DNA from: JANQOH01 sp965242575
GTDB taxonomy: Bacteria > Pseudomonadota > Alphaproteobacteria > UBA7887
Assembly: GCA_965242575.1 (NCBI GenBank)
Contig: OZ251461.1
Location: 620,001-684,000, forward strand
Length of the DNA: 64,000 bases
Reading direction: 5' to 3'
Positions within the stretch are counted from its first letter, which is position 1. The number at the start of each line of letters is the position of its first letter. A program made the translations under genes and the position numbers. Below the pieces are notes generated by a model. That model made no database searches, had not been told where the DNA came from, and worked only from the letters and a program-made list of their open reading frames with translations. Positions 16,777 to 25,398 of this stretch are shown one piece after another.

Positions 16777-18102
16777 ATGATCGATGTGCTTTCCAAACCC
16801 GCCGACCGGATAGGCGTCGCGGACATCCGGGCCCTGATCGACTCCGAGGTTCCCGAAGGGGAACAGATCGAGTTCAAGGGGGCGTTACCGGCGGAGAAAG
16901 GCAAAACCGATCCCTGGATGGATGGCAAGGGCGGTATTGGCAATTACGCCAGAGACTCGATATTGGAAGAGGCCGTCGCGTTCGCGAACGCGCATGGCGG
17001 GACCTTGTTGCTGGGTATCGGAGAATCGACGGATCCCACGAAAAGCGCGGTCGCAGCCAATATCTCACCGATCCCGCGATGCGCAGATCTGTCGGAGCGG
17101 CTGAAATTGGCGTTCCGCGACTGCGTGGAGCCGCAGCTGCCCATGCTCGAGATTTTCTCCGTTGCGACCGAAAACGATGGCGGCGTTATCGTGATTCGCG
17201 TGGGGCGGTCGAGACTGGCGCCGCACCGTATAAGTACGACGCGCCATTGCCCGGTTCGACGATCCGACCGATGCGAGAGAATGACCATGCGGGAAATTCA
17301 GGACATGACGCTGAACCTATCGCGAGGATTCGAGCGCTTGGAGCAACGCCTCAAAGGTCGCGCGAATCGTTTCCCCTCGGAATTTCAACTTCTCGCAACG
17401 CCCGACGATGCGTGGGGGCTTCGTTTGACCGCAGCTCCCGTTCAAGACGATCTTCGCATAGAGCGTGTGTTCCAGGGCGGCGCAATCGTCAAGGATTTCG
17501 ACACGCCGTGGCGCCGGATATTGCATCGGGGGAATGAACTCGACGGATTTCATGAAAGCTGGATCCCGAGGTCTTGGCGACCCAAGCTGCGCGCAGCGCG
17601 TGCGGAAGTTGAACCCAATTTTACCAGAAGATCGCAATCTCGCAATCCTTTTCGAGAAATTCATTGCGATGGACTGGTTGAACTTGGTTTCGCGCATATT
17701 CGCGTTTATCCTCGCCACGGACACAAGCCGAAAGGGTCTGAAATGGATCTTTTGTCGCCGGGATTGTCGCCAGAACTACCCACAGAAATGTTTGCGAATC
17801 TAGCCCTCTGGGTCGATCATATCAGAAAACAGATGAATTCTCCCACGGTGGAATATGCCCTTGAATTTGAGATTCGTGTTGTGGGGGGTGCGGTACCGGT
17901 TCATGTTGATCCGATGCCATTTCTTGAACTTAAACTACCGCCGTTGTTGCCAGGAACTATTATTTTTCCTCGGTACTCTCTTGGTGAGTCTGCGTCAATT
18001 TCTAACTTAATATCGCTCTTTTATCGTGATTTCTGCCATTATCTTGGACAAGATACGAGCACCGAAGAATCGCCGTTCACCATACGAGATTGGCGCGCTT
18101 AG
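16777..18102 (+). CDS. AlbA_2 (Schlafen-type) domain protein with a long unassigned C-terminus
   Basis: A 441-residue protein. Residues ~20-170 form an AlbA_2/Schlafen-like nucleic-acid domain: EGEQIEFKGALPAE, ILEEAVAFANAHGGTLLLGI and the closing VRRSDRCERMTMREIQDM. Residues ~180-441 match no family that I recognise; they contain a helix with LERLEQRL-like heptads and an alternating beta-rich region. The 3' half is markedly AT-rich compared with the core genome, which suggests transfer. ATG 16777 follows GACGGAGACATCGC. AlbA_2 proteins serve as regulators or anti-phage effectors; the role here is open. Confidence 0.75.
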   Translation: MIDVLSKPADRIGVADIRALIDSEVPEGEQIEFKGALPAEKGKTDPWMDGKGGIGNYARDSILEEAVAFANAHGGTLLLGIGESTDPTKSAVAANISPIPRCADLSERLKLAFRDCVEPQLPMLEIFSVATENDGGVIVIRVGRSRLAPHRISTTRHCPVRRSDRCERMTMREIQDMTLNLSRGFERLEQRLKGRANRFPSEFQLLATPDDAWGLRLTAAPVQDDLRIERVFQGGAIVKDFDTPWRRILHRGNELDGFHESWIPRSWRPKLRAARAEVEPNFTRRSQSRNPFREIHCDGLVELGFAHIRVYPRHGHKPKGSEMDLLSPGLSPELPTEMFANLALWVDHIRKQMNSPTVEYALEFEIRVVGGAVPVHVDPMPFLELKLPPLLPGTIIFPRYSLGESASISNLISLFYRDFCHYLGQDTSTEESPFTIRDWRA

Positions 18103-18249
18103 TATCCATACCAAGACGATACCACAGCGCGAATTATCGGCGGCGCCCAGACGACATGCTGTGATGCAATTATTGAGCAAACCTACGCTTGCCCAATAAG
18201 GATAAAAATAACACTATATGCTTGCTCCTAGATTACGGCACTCGGAATA

Positions 18250-18666
18250 AAAGCATATGGCATCGACGATCTGCATCGCGCTCGTACAGCGCGTGACGGG
18301 GCAGGTTGTCGGCCATGCTGCGCAACCCGACGCCCTGCGCCTCGAAATCGGCGAGGACCTCGGCCAACAATCTACGCCTGTGGACGATTTCCATCTCTTC
18401 AACGGAACCGTCATCATCGCACGCATCCCGTCCGATACGAACGAATCGAGATAATCGCACCCTAGGCGGCCATCAACGTGTCTAACTAGTGTCCCGAATC
18501 TAAAGTTCGCCGCATAGTCCTAGAAAGTGTGCAATGGCAAAATGCATGACATACGCACCAATTGCATCGGCGCATTATGATACTAACTTCAGACGCAGGA
18601 CACTAGGCCACACGGTCGCGGGATAGCCGCGAGTCTCTTCGCCAGTGCAACAGATACGATCTTCAT
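18250..18666 (-). pseudogene. Degenerate second vapB copy, split by a 119-bp insertion
   Basis: Reading the minus strand, the start region at 18666-18606 (ATG at 18666, then the RHH-like opening) and the C-terminal half at 18486-18270 (EIVHRRRLLAEVLADFEAQG, LRSMADNLP) align with the intact vapB at 15457-15732. The two halves are separated by the element at 18487-18605. A vapC-like start overlaps the end (MQIVDAICFYSE) but the TNVLLY core is lost. Point changes and indels are numerous, so the copy is older or less constrained than the intact one. The GIY-YIG stop (18663) overlaps its start region. Confidence 0.75.
18487..18605. mobile_element. 119-bp MITE-like element with TA ends (IS630/Tc1-type appearance)
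   Basis: The two ends are imperfect 21-base inverted repeats: the left reads TAGTGTCCCGAATCTAAAGTT and the right, on the opposite strand, TAGTGTCCTGCGTCTGAAGTT (4 differences), with each printed string limited here to its ends. Both ends start with TA, consistent with TA target duplication. It has no reading frame and is AT-rich. It interrupts the degenerate vapB copy: the flanking sequence (CCAAC before, GGCC after) joins up when compared with the intact copy. This is a non-autonomous element that needs a transposase from elsewhere. Confidence 0.75.
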
Positions 18667-19175
18667 GTCTGTAACCTCGCGTTAACGCCCGTCCGTATAT
18701 CGTTCTTTTCATCGTTTGTCATCCGATAGCCACGAACATTACGATAGCCACGATTATAGATAGGTTCGAATTCACGAATCAAAAACATCTCCATAGCCCC
18801 GATAACTCCCATAAGGCCGAACAATTCTTCATGCCTGCACTCAATAGAAAGAGTCACAATTTTGCACTCTGCAAAATACTCCCTAAAAACCTCGTGCGGA
18901 CGGTTGTTTTCTTCCATCCAATTTTTTGCAAAAGTGCTGCCCGTATCCTTCCCAGAAAAATATTGTCCAATTCTCACCATCAAATTCCGTGCTTGGCCTG
19001 ATTTCATCCCGGACATTCCAACATATTGCACACACGTCCCCTCGATGATAACATACACGCCGAATCGATTTTCGAGTTCGCCGAGGTCGGAACGCTGGCG
19101 AGGATTTCTGACTTCGATCCATTCGAAGTTGAATCCGCCTATCAGAATCTCATTGTCCATCGTCATGTCTCCCAT
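18663..19175 (-). CDS. GIY-YIG-like nuclease domain protein
   Basis: A 170-residue protein with a GIY-YIG layout: FGVYVI (38-43), YVGMSG (51-56), Arg63/Arg68 in the following helix, and a late Glu129 with Asn141 (AMEMFLIREFEPIYNRG). These correspond to the two short tyrosine motifs, the catalytic arginine and the metal-binding glutamate of the fold, but the first motif is GVY and not GIY. AT-rich composition suggests transfer. Starts at 19175 or 19166 both have a GGAG-like site. It lies 42 bases downstream of the restriction-modification gene and could accompany it. Confidence 0.65.
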   Translation of the reverse strand: MGDMTMDNEILIGGFNFEWIEVRNPRQRSDLGELENRFGVYVIIEGTCVQYVGMSGMKSGQARNLMVRIGQYFSGKDTGSTFAKNWMEENNRPHEVFREYFAECKIVTLSIECRHEELFGLMGVIGAMEMFLIREFEPIYNRGYRNVRGYRMTNDEKNDIRTGVNARLQT

Positions 19176-19217
19176 GCCTCCGGCTGGGTTTCCCTGCCTT
19201 CCCGCACATCGTAACGC

Positions 19218-22061
19218 TCAATCCGCGCTGCGTCCACTTAAGTTCTCATCGAGGAGTTCGCGAAGCGCGTCCTCGTCGGCAATGTCCGCGTCCCATCCGT
19301 AGGCCGCCGCGACGGCGGAGTCAAGGGCGGCGTGGGCACCGGTGAGCCATTGCGGGCGGGCGTTGTATAGGGCGGTGAGAGTGCGCTTGTCAAGCTCGCG
19401 CGCGGCGGCCGCGTCGCGGGGGACGGGGCGCGGCGGGTAGCCGGGGACGGGCTCCTCGATCCACTGGACCCATTCGGGCGGGTTGAGCCAGCGGTCGCGT
19501 AGCTCCGTCAGGCGGCGCGCCGCCTCGGCGATGGCGACGGCGCGGGGGTTGTCGGCGTAGTCGGCGGCGGGGACGTCGGGGGACAGGCCCTCGGGAAAGG
19601 GGAAGGTTTCGAACGTGGTCGTAGGCGTGTAGCGGGGGCGGTCTTCCAGACTCGTGCCCAATCGTAGCGACCATGCCTCGTGAAACCGGCTATGCAGGAT
19701 GCCGAAGGTCGTGTCGTCGTCGCGCGCCATCACGATCAGCGCGCTGTCGGGGCAGATAGCGGTGTCGAGCCAGACGAACAAGCGGTGTTTGGCGACGCGC
19801 GGCGTCGCGATATAGCGCTTCAGGCCGTCGAGCGCGCGCCGCATGCCGGGGCGCGGCGCCTCGTGGCGCCACCAGAATTCGCGCACCTTCCGCGCGCGGT
19901 TCCGCTGGCGCACGGGCTTCACATGCTCGGCGGCATGGGCGAACGGCGCTTCGTAGAGGGCCGCTTCCGCCTCGCTCATGGACGCGCCGAAATCGACGAT
20001 CCACCGCCCGGACGGGCGGCGCGTCACGTCCATGCCGTTCATCCACGGCTTGAGCACGTCGCCGTTGGGCCGCCCGTTCGGGTTCGCGGGAAGCCGCAAC
20101 CATTCGCGCGCCAGATCGCCCGGAACGTCGAACGCGCCGTTCTTGGTGTCGCCCATGAACGAAACGCCCGCGTTCCGCGCCAGACGCGCCGCCTTGCCGA
20201 GATCGACGCGCCCCGCCGTGAGGTCGGCGGCGATGCGGTCCGCCGCCGCGCCGTTCAGCCGCCCGGACGCGCCCGCCTCCTTCGGACCAAAGCAGACCAG
20301 CGACACCCGAACGGCGGCGCCGTCCACCACCCAGGGTTCGTCGGACCACGCATCGAAGATCGCGCCATCCGCGACGATGCGGTCCAGAACCGCGCGGTTG
20401 CGCCCGCCCCGGATCGAGTTCGTCGCCACCAGACCAGCGCGCGCGACCGCGCCATCCGCGACGAGGCGCGCCGCCTTGTCGAACCAGTGGCACACGAGGT
20501 CCGCCTCGCCGTGAAGACGCGAACCGTAAAGCCGCCGCAACGCCTCTACGTAATCCCCGCCCAGGCCGCGCCGCAGCAATTTGCCGCCCAGGAACGGCGG
20601 GTTGCCGATGACGACGTCTGCCGCCGGCCACTCCGGCTCCCCGCCCTCCGGCGACAGGATCGCATCGCCGTTCCGGATCGTCTCCAACGGCTTCAGGATC
20701 GGATCCCGAGACTCCCGGAACCCGTTGCGCCGCATCCACTGGATCTCGCCGATCCATACCGACACCTGCGCCAGTTCCGCCGCGTAGGCGTTGAGCTCGA
20801 TACCCCGCACGTTCGCCGGGCCGACCGCGGGGAAGCCGTATTCCAGCCCCAGCGCCTCCGCCTCCAGCTGGACGCGGTGCTCCAGGTCCTTCAGCGCGTG
20901 CAGCGCCAGATACAGGAAGTTCCCCGAACCGCAGGCGGGGTCCAGCACCGTGAAGCCCCGCAGGCGTTCGAGGACCCCGTCCAGCAACCGCCGCGCCTCC
21001 GCCCGGCGCCGCGTCCGCGCCGCCGGCGCACGCGCGCGCCCGGCCCGCTCCAGCGCCGACGCAATCCCCGCCTTCGCCGCCTCCCACTCCGCCAGCAGCG
21101 GGCGGACCACCACGGGATCGACGATGCGCATGATCTTGTCGCGGTCGGTGTAATGCGCGCCCAGTTGCGAGCGCTTGTCCGGGTCCAGGCCGCGCTCGAA
21201 CAGCGTGCCGAGGATGGAGGGGTCGATCTCCGACCAGTCGAGCGCCGCCGCCTTCAGCGCCGCGTCGATCTCCGCACGCGCCAACGGCAACGCCGAATCG
21301 TCGTCGAACAGCCCGCCGTTGAACCACGCCACCGACTCGAAACCCACCCGGCCGCCGCCCGCCATCGCCGCGAACAGGTCCCGCGCCAGGGCGGCGAACT
21401 CCCCCGGACGCTCCCGCGCGCGCTCCAGCATCCGCGTGAACATGCGCGCCGGGAGCAAGCCGATGTCCTCCGCGAACAGGCAGAACACCAGCCGGTTCAC
21501 GAAATGCGCCACCGCCCGCGCATCGTGGCCGCGCGCCCGCAACGATTGCGCCAGCGCCGCGAACGCCGCAGCCGCCCGCTCCGTCGCCGCCTGCCGCGTC
21601 TCCCCCGGACGCAAACGCTCCGGGTCCGACATGGCCCACTTCAACTTCGCCCGGACCGACGCCTCCGCAAGGTCCTCCAGCGCGAATTCGTGCGACGCGC
21701 TCACGCTGTTCGTCCAGTTCGTGCGGATGCGGAACCGCGCCATGTCCGACACGACGAGCAGCGGCGGGTTCTCCAGCGCCAGCGCGTAGCGCCGCAACTG
21801 GTTGAACGCGGCGTCGAGGTCGGCGTGCTTGCCCTTGTACTCCCAGGCGAAGCAATGGCGCTTCCACACGTCCGCCCAGCCCCGCGCGCCGGTGTCCTTG
21901 CGCGCCCCGCGCTCGAAGCAGTAGCGCTCGCCCGACGGGTCGGCTTCGGCGGGGGTGGGTTCGCCGAGCAGGCGGCACAGGTCGATGAAGTGCTCCTGGC
22001 TGCCGGAGCGCTCCTTCAACTCCGAAGCCCGCCACTTGGCGATGAACGCGGCCGGAGTCAC
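19218..22061 (-). CDS. Single-chain type IIL restriction-modification enzyme (MmeI-like)
   Basis: A 947-residue fusion of nuclease, methyltransferase and target recognition. The N-terminus has a PD-(D/E)xK-type site (Asp64, then Glu74-x-Lys76 in FAWEYKGKH). The methyltransferase has motif I LDPACGSGNFLYL near 372 and motif IV GNPPFLGGK near 485, as in N6-adenine enzymes. The C-terminal ~350 residues carry the target-recognition part. MmeI-like enzymes methylate one strand and cut about 20 bases away. GTG 22061 is the start; no separate specificity subunit is needed. It follows gcvPB on the same strand after 46 bases with no clear terminator. Confidence 0.85.
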   Translation of the reverse strand: MTPAAFIAKWRASELKERSGSQEHFIDLCRLLGEPTPAEADPSGERYCFERGARKDTGARGWADVWKRHCFAWEYKGKHADLDAAFNQLRRYALALENPPLLVVSDMARFRIRTNWTNSVSASHEFALEDLAEASVRAKLKWAMSDPERLRPGETRQAATERAAAAFAALAQSLRARGHDARAVAHFVNRLVFCLFAEDIGLLPARMFTRMLERARERPGEFAALARDLFAAMAGGGRVGFESVAWFNGGLFDDDSALPLARAEIDAALKAAALDWSEIDPSILGTLFERGLDPDKRSQLGAHYTDRDKIMRIVDPVVVRPLLAEWEAAKAGIASALERAGRARAPAARTRRRAEARRLLDGVLERLRGFTVLDPACGSGNFLYLALHALKDLEHRVQLEAEALGLEYGFPAVGPANVRGIELNAYAAELAQVSVWIGEIQWMRRNGFRESRDPILKPLETIRNGDAILSPEGGEPEWPAADVVIGNPPFLGGKLLRRGLGGDYVEALRRLYGSRLHGEADLVCHWFDKAARLVADGAVARAGLVATNSIRGGRNRAVLDRIVADGAIFDAWSDEPWVVDGAAVRVSLVCFGPKEAGASGRLNGAAADRIAADLTAGRVDLGKAARLARNAGVSFMGDTKNGAFDVPGDLAREWLRLPANPNGRPNGDVLKPWMNGMDVTRRPSGRWIVDFGASMSEAEAALYEAPFAHAAEHVKPVRQRNRARKVREFWWRHEAPRPGMRRALDGLKRYIATPRVAKHRLFVWLDTAICPDSALIVMARDDDTTFGILHSRFHEAWSLRLGTSLEDRPRYTPTTTFETFPFPEGLSPDVPAADYADNPRAVAIAEAARRLTELRDRWLNPPEWVQWIEEPVPGYPPRPVPRDAAAARELDKRTLTALYNARPQWLTGAHAALDSAVAAAYGWDADIADEDALRELLDENLSGRSAD

Positions 22062-22107
22062 GAAGCGGGGCGGCGCGAGGAACGCATCGGAGCAAGCCCG
22101 CCCGGCG

Positions 22108-23634
22108 TCACGGGTTCGCGCCGTCCTCCTCCGCCTCCGGGCGCCAGCGCAGCACGGGGTTGCGGGCGGCGCGGGTTTCGTCGAGGCGGCGGCGCGGCGC
22201 GTGGCGGGGAGCGGAGCGGAAATACTCCGCCTCGCCGGCGCGGGCGCGCCCGGCCAGGGCGCGCAGGACCGCGGCCAGCGAATCCAGCGCCGCCTTGCTC
22301 TCGGTCTCGGTCGGCTCCACCAGCATCGCGCCCTTCGCCACCAGCGGGAAGTAGATCGTCATCGGGTGGACGCCTTCGTCTATCAGCGCCTTGGCGAAGT
22401 CCAGCGTCGTCACCCCGGTGTCCTTGAGGAACGAGTCGTCGAACAGCGCCTCGTGCATGCACGGGCCGGGCCACGGCGCGGTCAGGACGCCGTCCAGGCG
22501 GGCGAGCAGGTAGTTGGCGCTCAGCACCGCGTCCTCCGCCGCCTGGCGCGCGCCGTCGCCGCCGACGCTCATCAGCCACGCCAGCGCGCGCACGAAGGTC
22601 CCGAACTGGCCGTGGAAGCCGCGCAGGCGGCCGATCGCGGCGGCCGCCCCGCCCTCGGCGCTTTCGGCGAGCGCGAACCCCTCCGGCCCGGCCACGACCC
22701 AGGGCAGGGGGGCGAACGGCGCCAGCTCCGCGGTCATGACCACCGGGCCGGCGCCGGGGCCGCCGCCGCCATGCGGCGTCGAGAAGGTCTTGTGCAGGTT
22801 GAGGTGCATGGCGTCGACGCCGAGATCGGCGGGGCGGACGCGCCCGGCGATGGCGTTGAAGTTCGCCCCGTCGCAATAGAACAGCGCGCCGGCCTCGTGG
22901 ATCGCCTCGGCGATTTCGAGGATCTCGCGCTCGAACAGGCCGCAGGTGTTGGGGTTGGTGAGCATGACCGCCGCCACGTCGGGGCCGAGGCGGGCCTCCA
23001 GCGCCGCGCGGTCGACGCGGCCCGTCGAATCCCCCGGGATCTCGACGACGCGGTAGCCGCAGGCGGCGGCGGTCGCGGGGTTGGTGCCGTGCGCCGAGGC
23101 GGGCGCCAGCACGGTCTCGCGCGCGCCGCCGCGCGCCTCCAGGCAGGCGCGAATGCACATCAGGCCGCACAACTCGCCCTGCGCCCCGGCGGCGGGCGAC
23201 AGCGCCGCGGCGGGGAACCCGGTCAGGACCCGCAGCCAACGGGCCAGCGTGTCCATCAGCCGCAGCGCGCCCTGCGTCGTGGCCGGCGGCTGCAACGGGT
23301 GCAGCTCGGCGAAGCCCGGCAGCCGCGCCATCCGTTCGTTGAGGCGCGGGTTGTATTTCATCGTGCAGGAGCCGAGCGGGTAGGTCCCCGTATCGACGCC
23401 GAAATTGTTGCGCGACAGCCGCGTGTAGTGGCGGACGACCTGCGGTTCGGACAGGTCGGGGAGGCCGATGGGGCCGCGCCGCGCCTGCCCGCCCAGGCGG
23501 TCCGCGCCGGCGGGCGCGCCGCCGGGCGGGGCGGGGAGGTCGACGCCGCTCCGGCCCGGCGCGTGCTGTTCGAAGAGGAGGGGCTCCTCGACGTCGAGGC
23601 CGCGGTTGCCGGTGACGGTCCGGGGCGCGCTCAC
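22108..23634 (-). CDS. gcvPB: Glycine dehydrogenase (decarboxylating) subunit 2
   Basis: A 508-residue C-terminal half of the glycine-cleavage P protein. It binds pyridoxal phosphate, with the Schiff-base lysine in LHKTFSTPHGGGGPG near residue 280, and with GcvPA decarboxylates glycine and loads the aminomethyl group on GcvH. GTYPLGSCTMKYNPR and SAHGTNPATA are characteristic. The GTG start at 23634 overlaps the gcvPA stop (GTGA). It is the last gene of the gcv operon. A 28-base stretch near its 3' end recurs at the end of the crotonase gene (about 14155-14182). Confidence 0.95.
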   Translation of the reverse strand: MSAPRTVTGNRGLDVEEPLLFEQHAPGRSGVDLPAPPGGAPAGADRLGGQARRGPIGLPDLSEPQVVRHYTRLSRNNFGVDTGTYPLGSCTMKYNPRLNERMARLPGFAELHPLQPPATTQGALRLMDTLARWLRVLTGFPAAALSPAAGAQGELCGLMCIRACLEARGGARETVLAPASAHGTNPATAAACGYRVVEIPGDSTGRVDRAALEARLGPDVAAVMLTNPNTCGLFEREILEIAEAIHEAGALFYCDGANFNAIAGRVRPADLGVDAMHLNLHKTFSTPHGGGGPGAGPVVMTAELAPFAPLPWVVAGPEGFALAESAEGGAAAAIGRLRGFHGQFGTFVRALAWLMSVGGDGARQAAEDAVLSANYLLARLDGVLTAPWPGPCMHEALFDDSFLKDTGVTTLDFAKALIDEGVHPMTIYFPLVAKGAMLVEPTETESKAALDSLAAVLRALAGRARAGEAEYFRSAPRHAPRRRLDETRAARNPVLRWRPEAEEDGANP

Positions 23635-25007
23635 GACAGGGCCTCCGCGAGGCCGGCGGCGAGGGCGGCCGCGTCGTCCTCCGTCGTCAGTTCGGTCGCG
23701 GCGACGAGCAGCAGGTCGGCGAGGTCGGGCCGGCCCGGCGCGAGCCGCGACACCGGAACGCCGGCGAGGATGCGCCGCGCCGCCAGTTCGTCCGCGACCG
23801 CCGCCGCCGGGCGCGGCAGGCGGACGGTGAACTCGTTGAAGAAACTCCCGTTCAACACTTCGACTCCTGGGATTGCGGCGAGGCGGTCGGCGGTGTGCGC
23901 CGCCCAGGCGTGGTTCACGCGCGCGAGTTCGCGGAAGCCGGCCTCGCCCAGCAGGGCCAGGTGGATGGAGAACGCCAGCGCGCACAGGCCGGCGTTGGTG
24001 CAGATGTTGCTCGTCGCGCGGCCGCGGCGGATGTGCTGCTCGCGCGCGTTGAGCGTCAGCACCCAGCCGCGCCGCCCGTCGGCGTCGACCGTCTCGCCGG
24101 CGAGGCGGCCGGGCATCTGGCGGACGAAGCGCTCGCGGGCGGCGAACAACCCGACATGCGGCCCGCCGAACGACAGGCCGACGCCGAGGCCCTGCCCCTC
24201 GCCGACGACGATGTCCGCGCCCCACGCGCCGGGCGGCTCCAGCGCGCCGAGGGACACCGGCTCGCACACCGCGGCGACGAGCAGCGCGCCGCGCGCATGG
24301 CACGCCTCGGCGAGCGCGGAGAAGTCGCGGACGACGCCGAACATGTCGGGCTGCTGGACGACGACGCAGGCGGTCTCGTCGTCGATCAGCGCCTCCAGCG
24401 CCGCCGTCCCGTGCGGCGCGCCGGCGGGCGGCATGGGGCGGTTGCGCGCCACCGCGAGGGGGGTGAACCGGGCCAGCGTCTCGACCACCTCGACGTAATG
24501 CGGATGCAGGCCGCCGGAGAGCGCGGCCTTGCTGCGCCGCGTGACGCGCCCGGCCATCTGCACCGCCTCGGCGCAGGCGCTGGCGCCGTCGTACATCGAC
24601 GCGTTGGCGACCTCCATGCCGGTTATCGCCGCGACCTGGGTCTGGAATTCGAACAGGGTTTGCAGCGTCCCCTGGCTGATCTCCGGCTGGTAGGGGGTGT
24701 AGGCGGTGAGGAACTCGCCGCGCTGGACGAGCGCGTCGACCGCGGCAGGGACGTGATGGCGGTAGGCGCCGGCGCCGAGGAAGAACGGCGCCGCGCCGGC
24801 CGGCAGGTTCTCCGCCGCCATCGCCTCCAGCGCGCGGCCCACCGCGACCTCGCCCATCCCCGGCGGCAGGTCGAGCGGGGCGGCGAGGCGCGCCCGGGGC
24901 GGGACGTCGCGAAACAGCTCGTCGACAGTCCCGGCCGCCGCCGGCGACGCCGCCACCGCGGCGAGCATTTCGGCGCGGTCGGCGGCGGTGAGCGGAAGGT
25001 AGCGCAT
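23631..25007 (-). CDS. gcvPA: Glycine dehydrogenase (decarboxylating) subunit 1
   Basis: A 458-residue N-terminal half of the split P protein. It begins MRYLPLTAADRAEML and contains TPYQPEISQGTLQTLFEFQ and ANASMYDGASACAEA, all typical of GcvPA. The split (two-gene) form occurs in many Gram-positives, archaea and some proteobacteria. ATG 25007 follows the gcvH stop by 13 bases and its own stop overlaps gcvPB. It is controlled by the riboswitch upstream of gcvT. Confidence 0.95.
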   Translation of the reverse strand: MRYLPLTAADRAEMLAAVAASPAAAGTVDELFRDVPPRARLAAPLDLPPGMGEVAVGRALEAMAAENLPAGAAPFFLGAGAYRHHVPAAVDALVQRGEFLTAYTPYQPEISQGTLQTLFEFQTQVAAITGMEVANASMYDGASACAEAVQMAGRVTRRSKAALSGGLHPHYVEVVETLARFTPLAVARNRPMPPAGAPHGTAALEALIDDETACVVVQQPDMFGVVRDFSALAEACHARGALLVAAVCEPVSLGALEPPGAWGADIVVGEGQGLGVGLSFGGPHVGLFAARERFVRQMPGRLAGETVDADGRRGWVLTLNAREQHIRRGRATSNICTNAGLCALAFSIHLALLGEAGFRELARVNHAWAAHTADRLAAIPGVEVLNGSFFNEFTVRLPRPAAAVADELAARRILAGVPVSRLAPGRPDLADLLLVAATELTTEDDAAALAAGLAEALS

Positions 25008-25020
25008 GGCGGCCCGCCCC

Positions 25021-25398
25021 CTATTCGAGCGACTCGACGAAGGCGCGGTAGGCGTCGCCGTCCATCAGCCCGGCGAGCTGCGCCGGCTCGGAGACGCGGA
25101 GGCGGAGGAACCAGCCCTCGCCGGTGGGGTCGGCGTTGACGAGGCCGGGTTCGGCGGCGAGGCGTTCGTTGACCGCCACCACCTCGCCGGCGACCGGAGC
25201 GTAGAGCTCGCTCGCCGCCTTGACCGACTCGATGACCGCCGCCTCCTCGCCCTGGGCGAGGACGCGCCCGACCTTCGGCAGTTCGACGAACACGACGTCT
25301 CCCAGCTGCTCCTGCGCGTAGGCGCTGACGCCGACCGCGGCGACGTCGTCGTCGAGCGCGATCCACTCGTGCTCGTCGGTGTATCTGCGTTCGCTCAT
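25021..25398 (-). CDS. gcvH: Glycine-cleavage H protein
   Basis: A 125-residue lipoyl carrier. The lipoylated lysine is Lys60 in IESVKAASELYAPV; YTDEHEWI at the N-terminus and NADPTGEGWFLRL near the C-terminus fit GcvH. It shuttles the aminomethyl group between the P and T proteins. The ATG at 25398 overlaps the gcvT stop (ATGA). Confidence 0.96.
   Translation of the reverse strand: MSERRYTDEHEWIALDDDVAAVGVSAYAQEQLGDVVFVELPKVGRVLAQGEEAAVIESVKAASELYAPVAGEVVAVNERLAAEPGLVNADPTGEGWFLRLRVSEPAQLAGLMDGDAYRAFVESLE

Noticed and set aside
14323..22061. Prophage or integrative element
   Set aside because: No integrase, structural phage genes or tRNA-end att sites were seen; the island looks like an accumulation of small defence and toxin-antitoxin modules.
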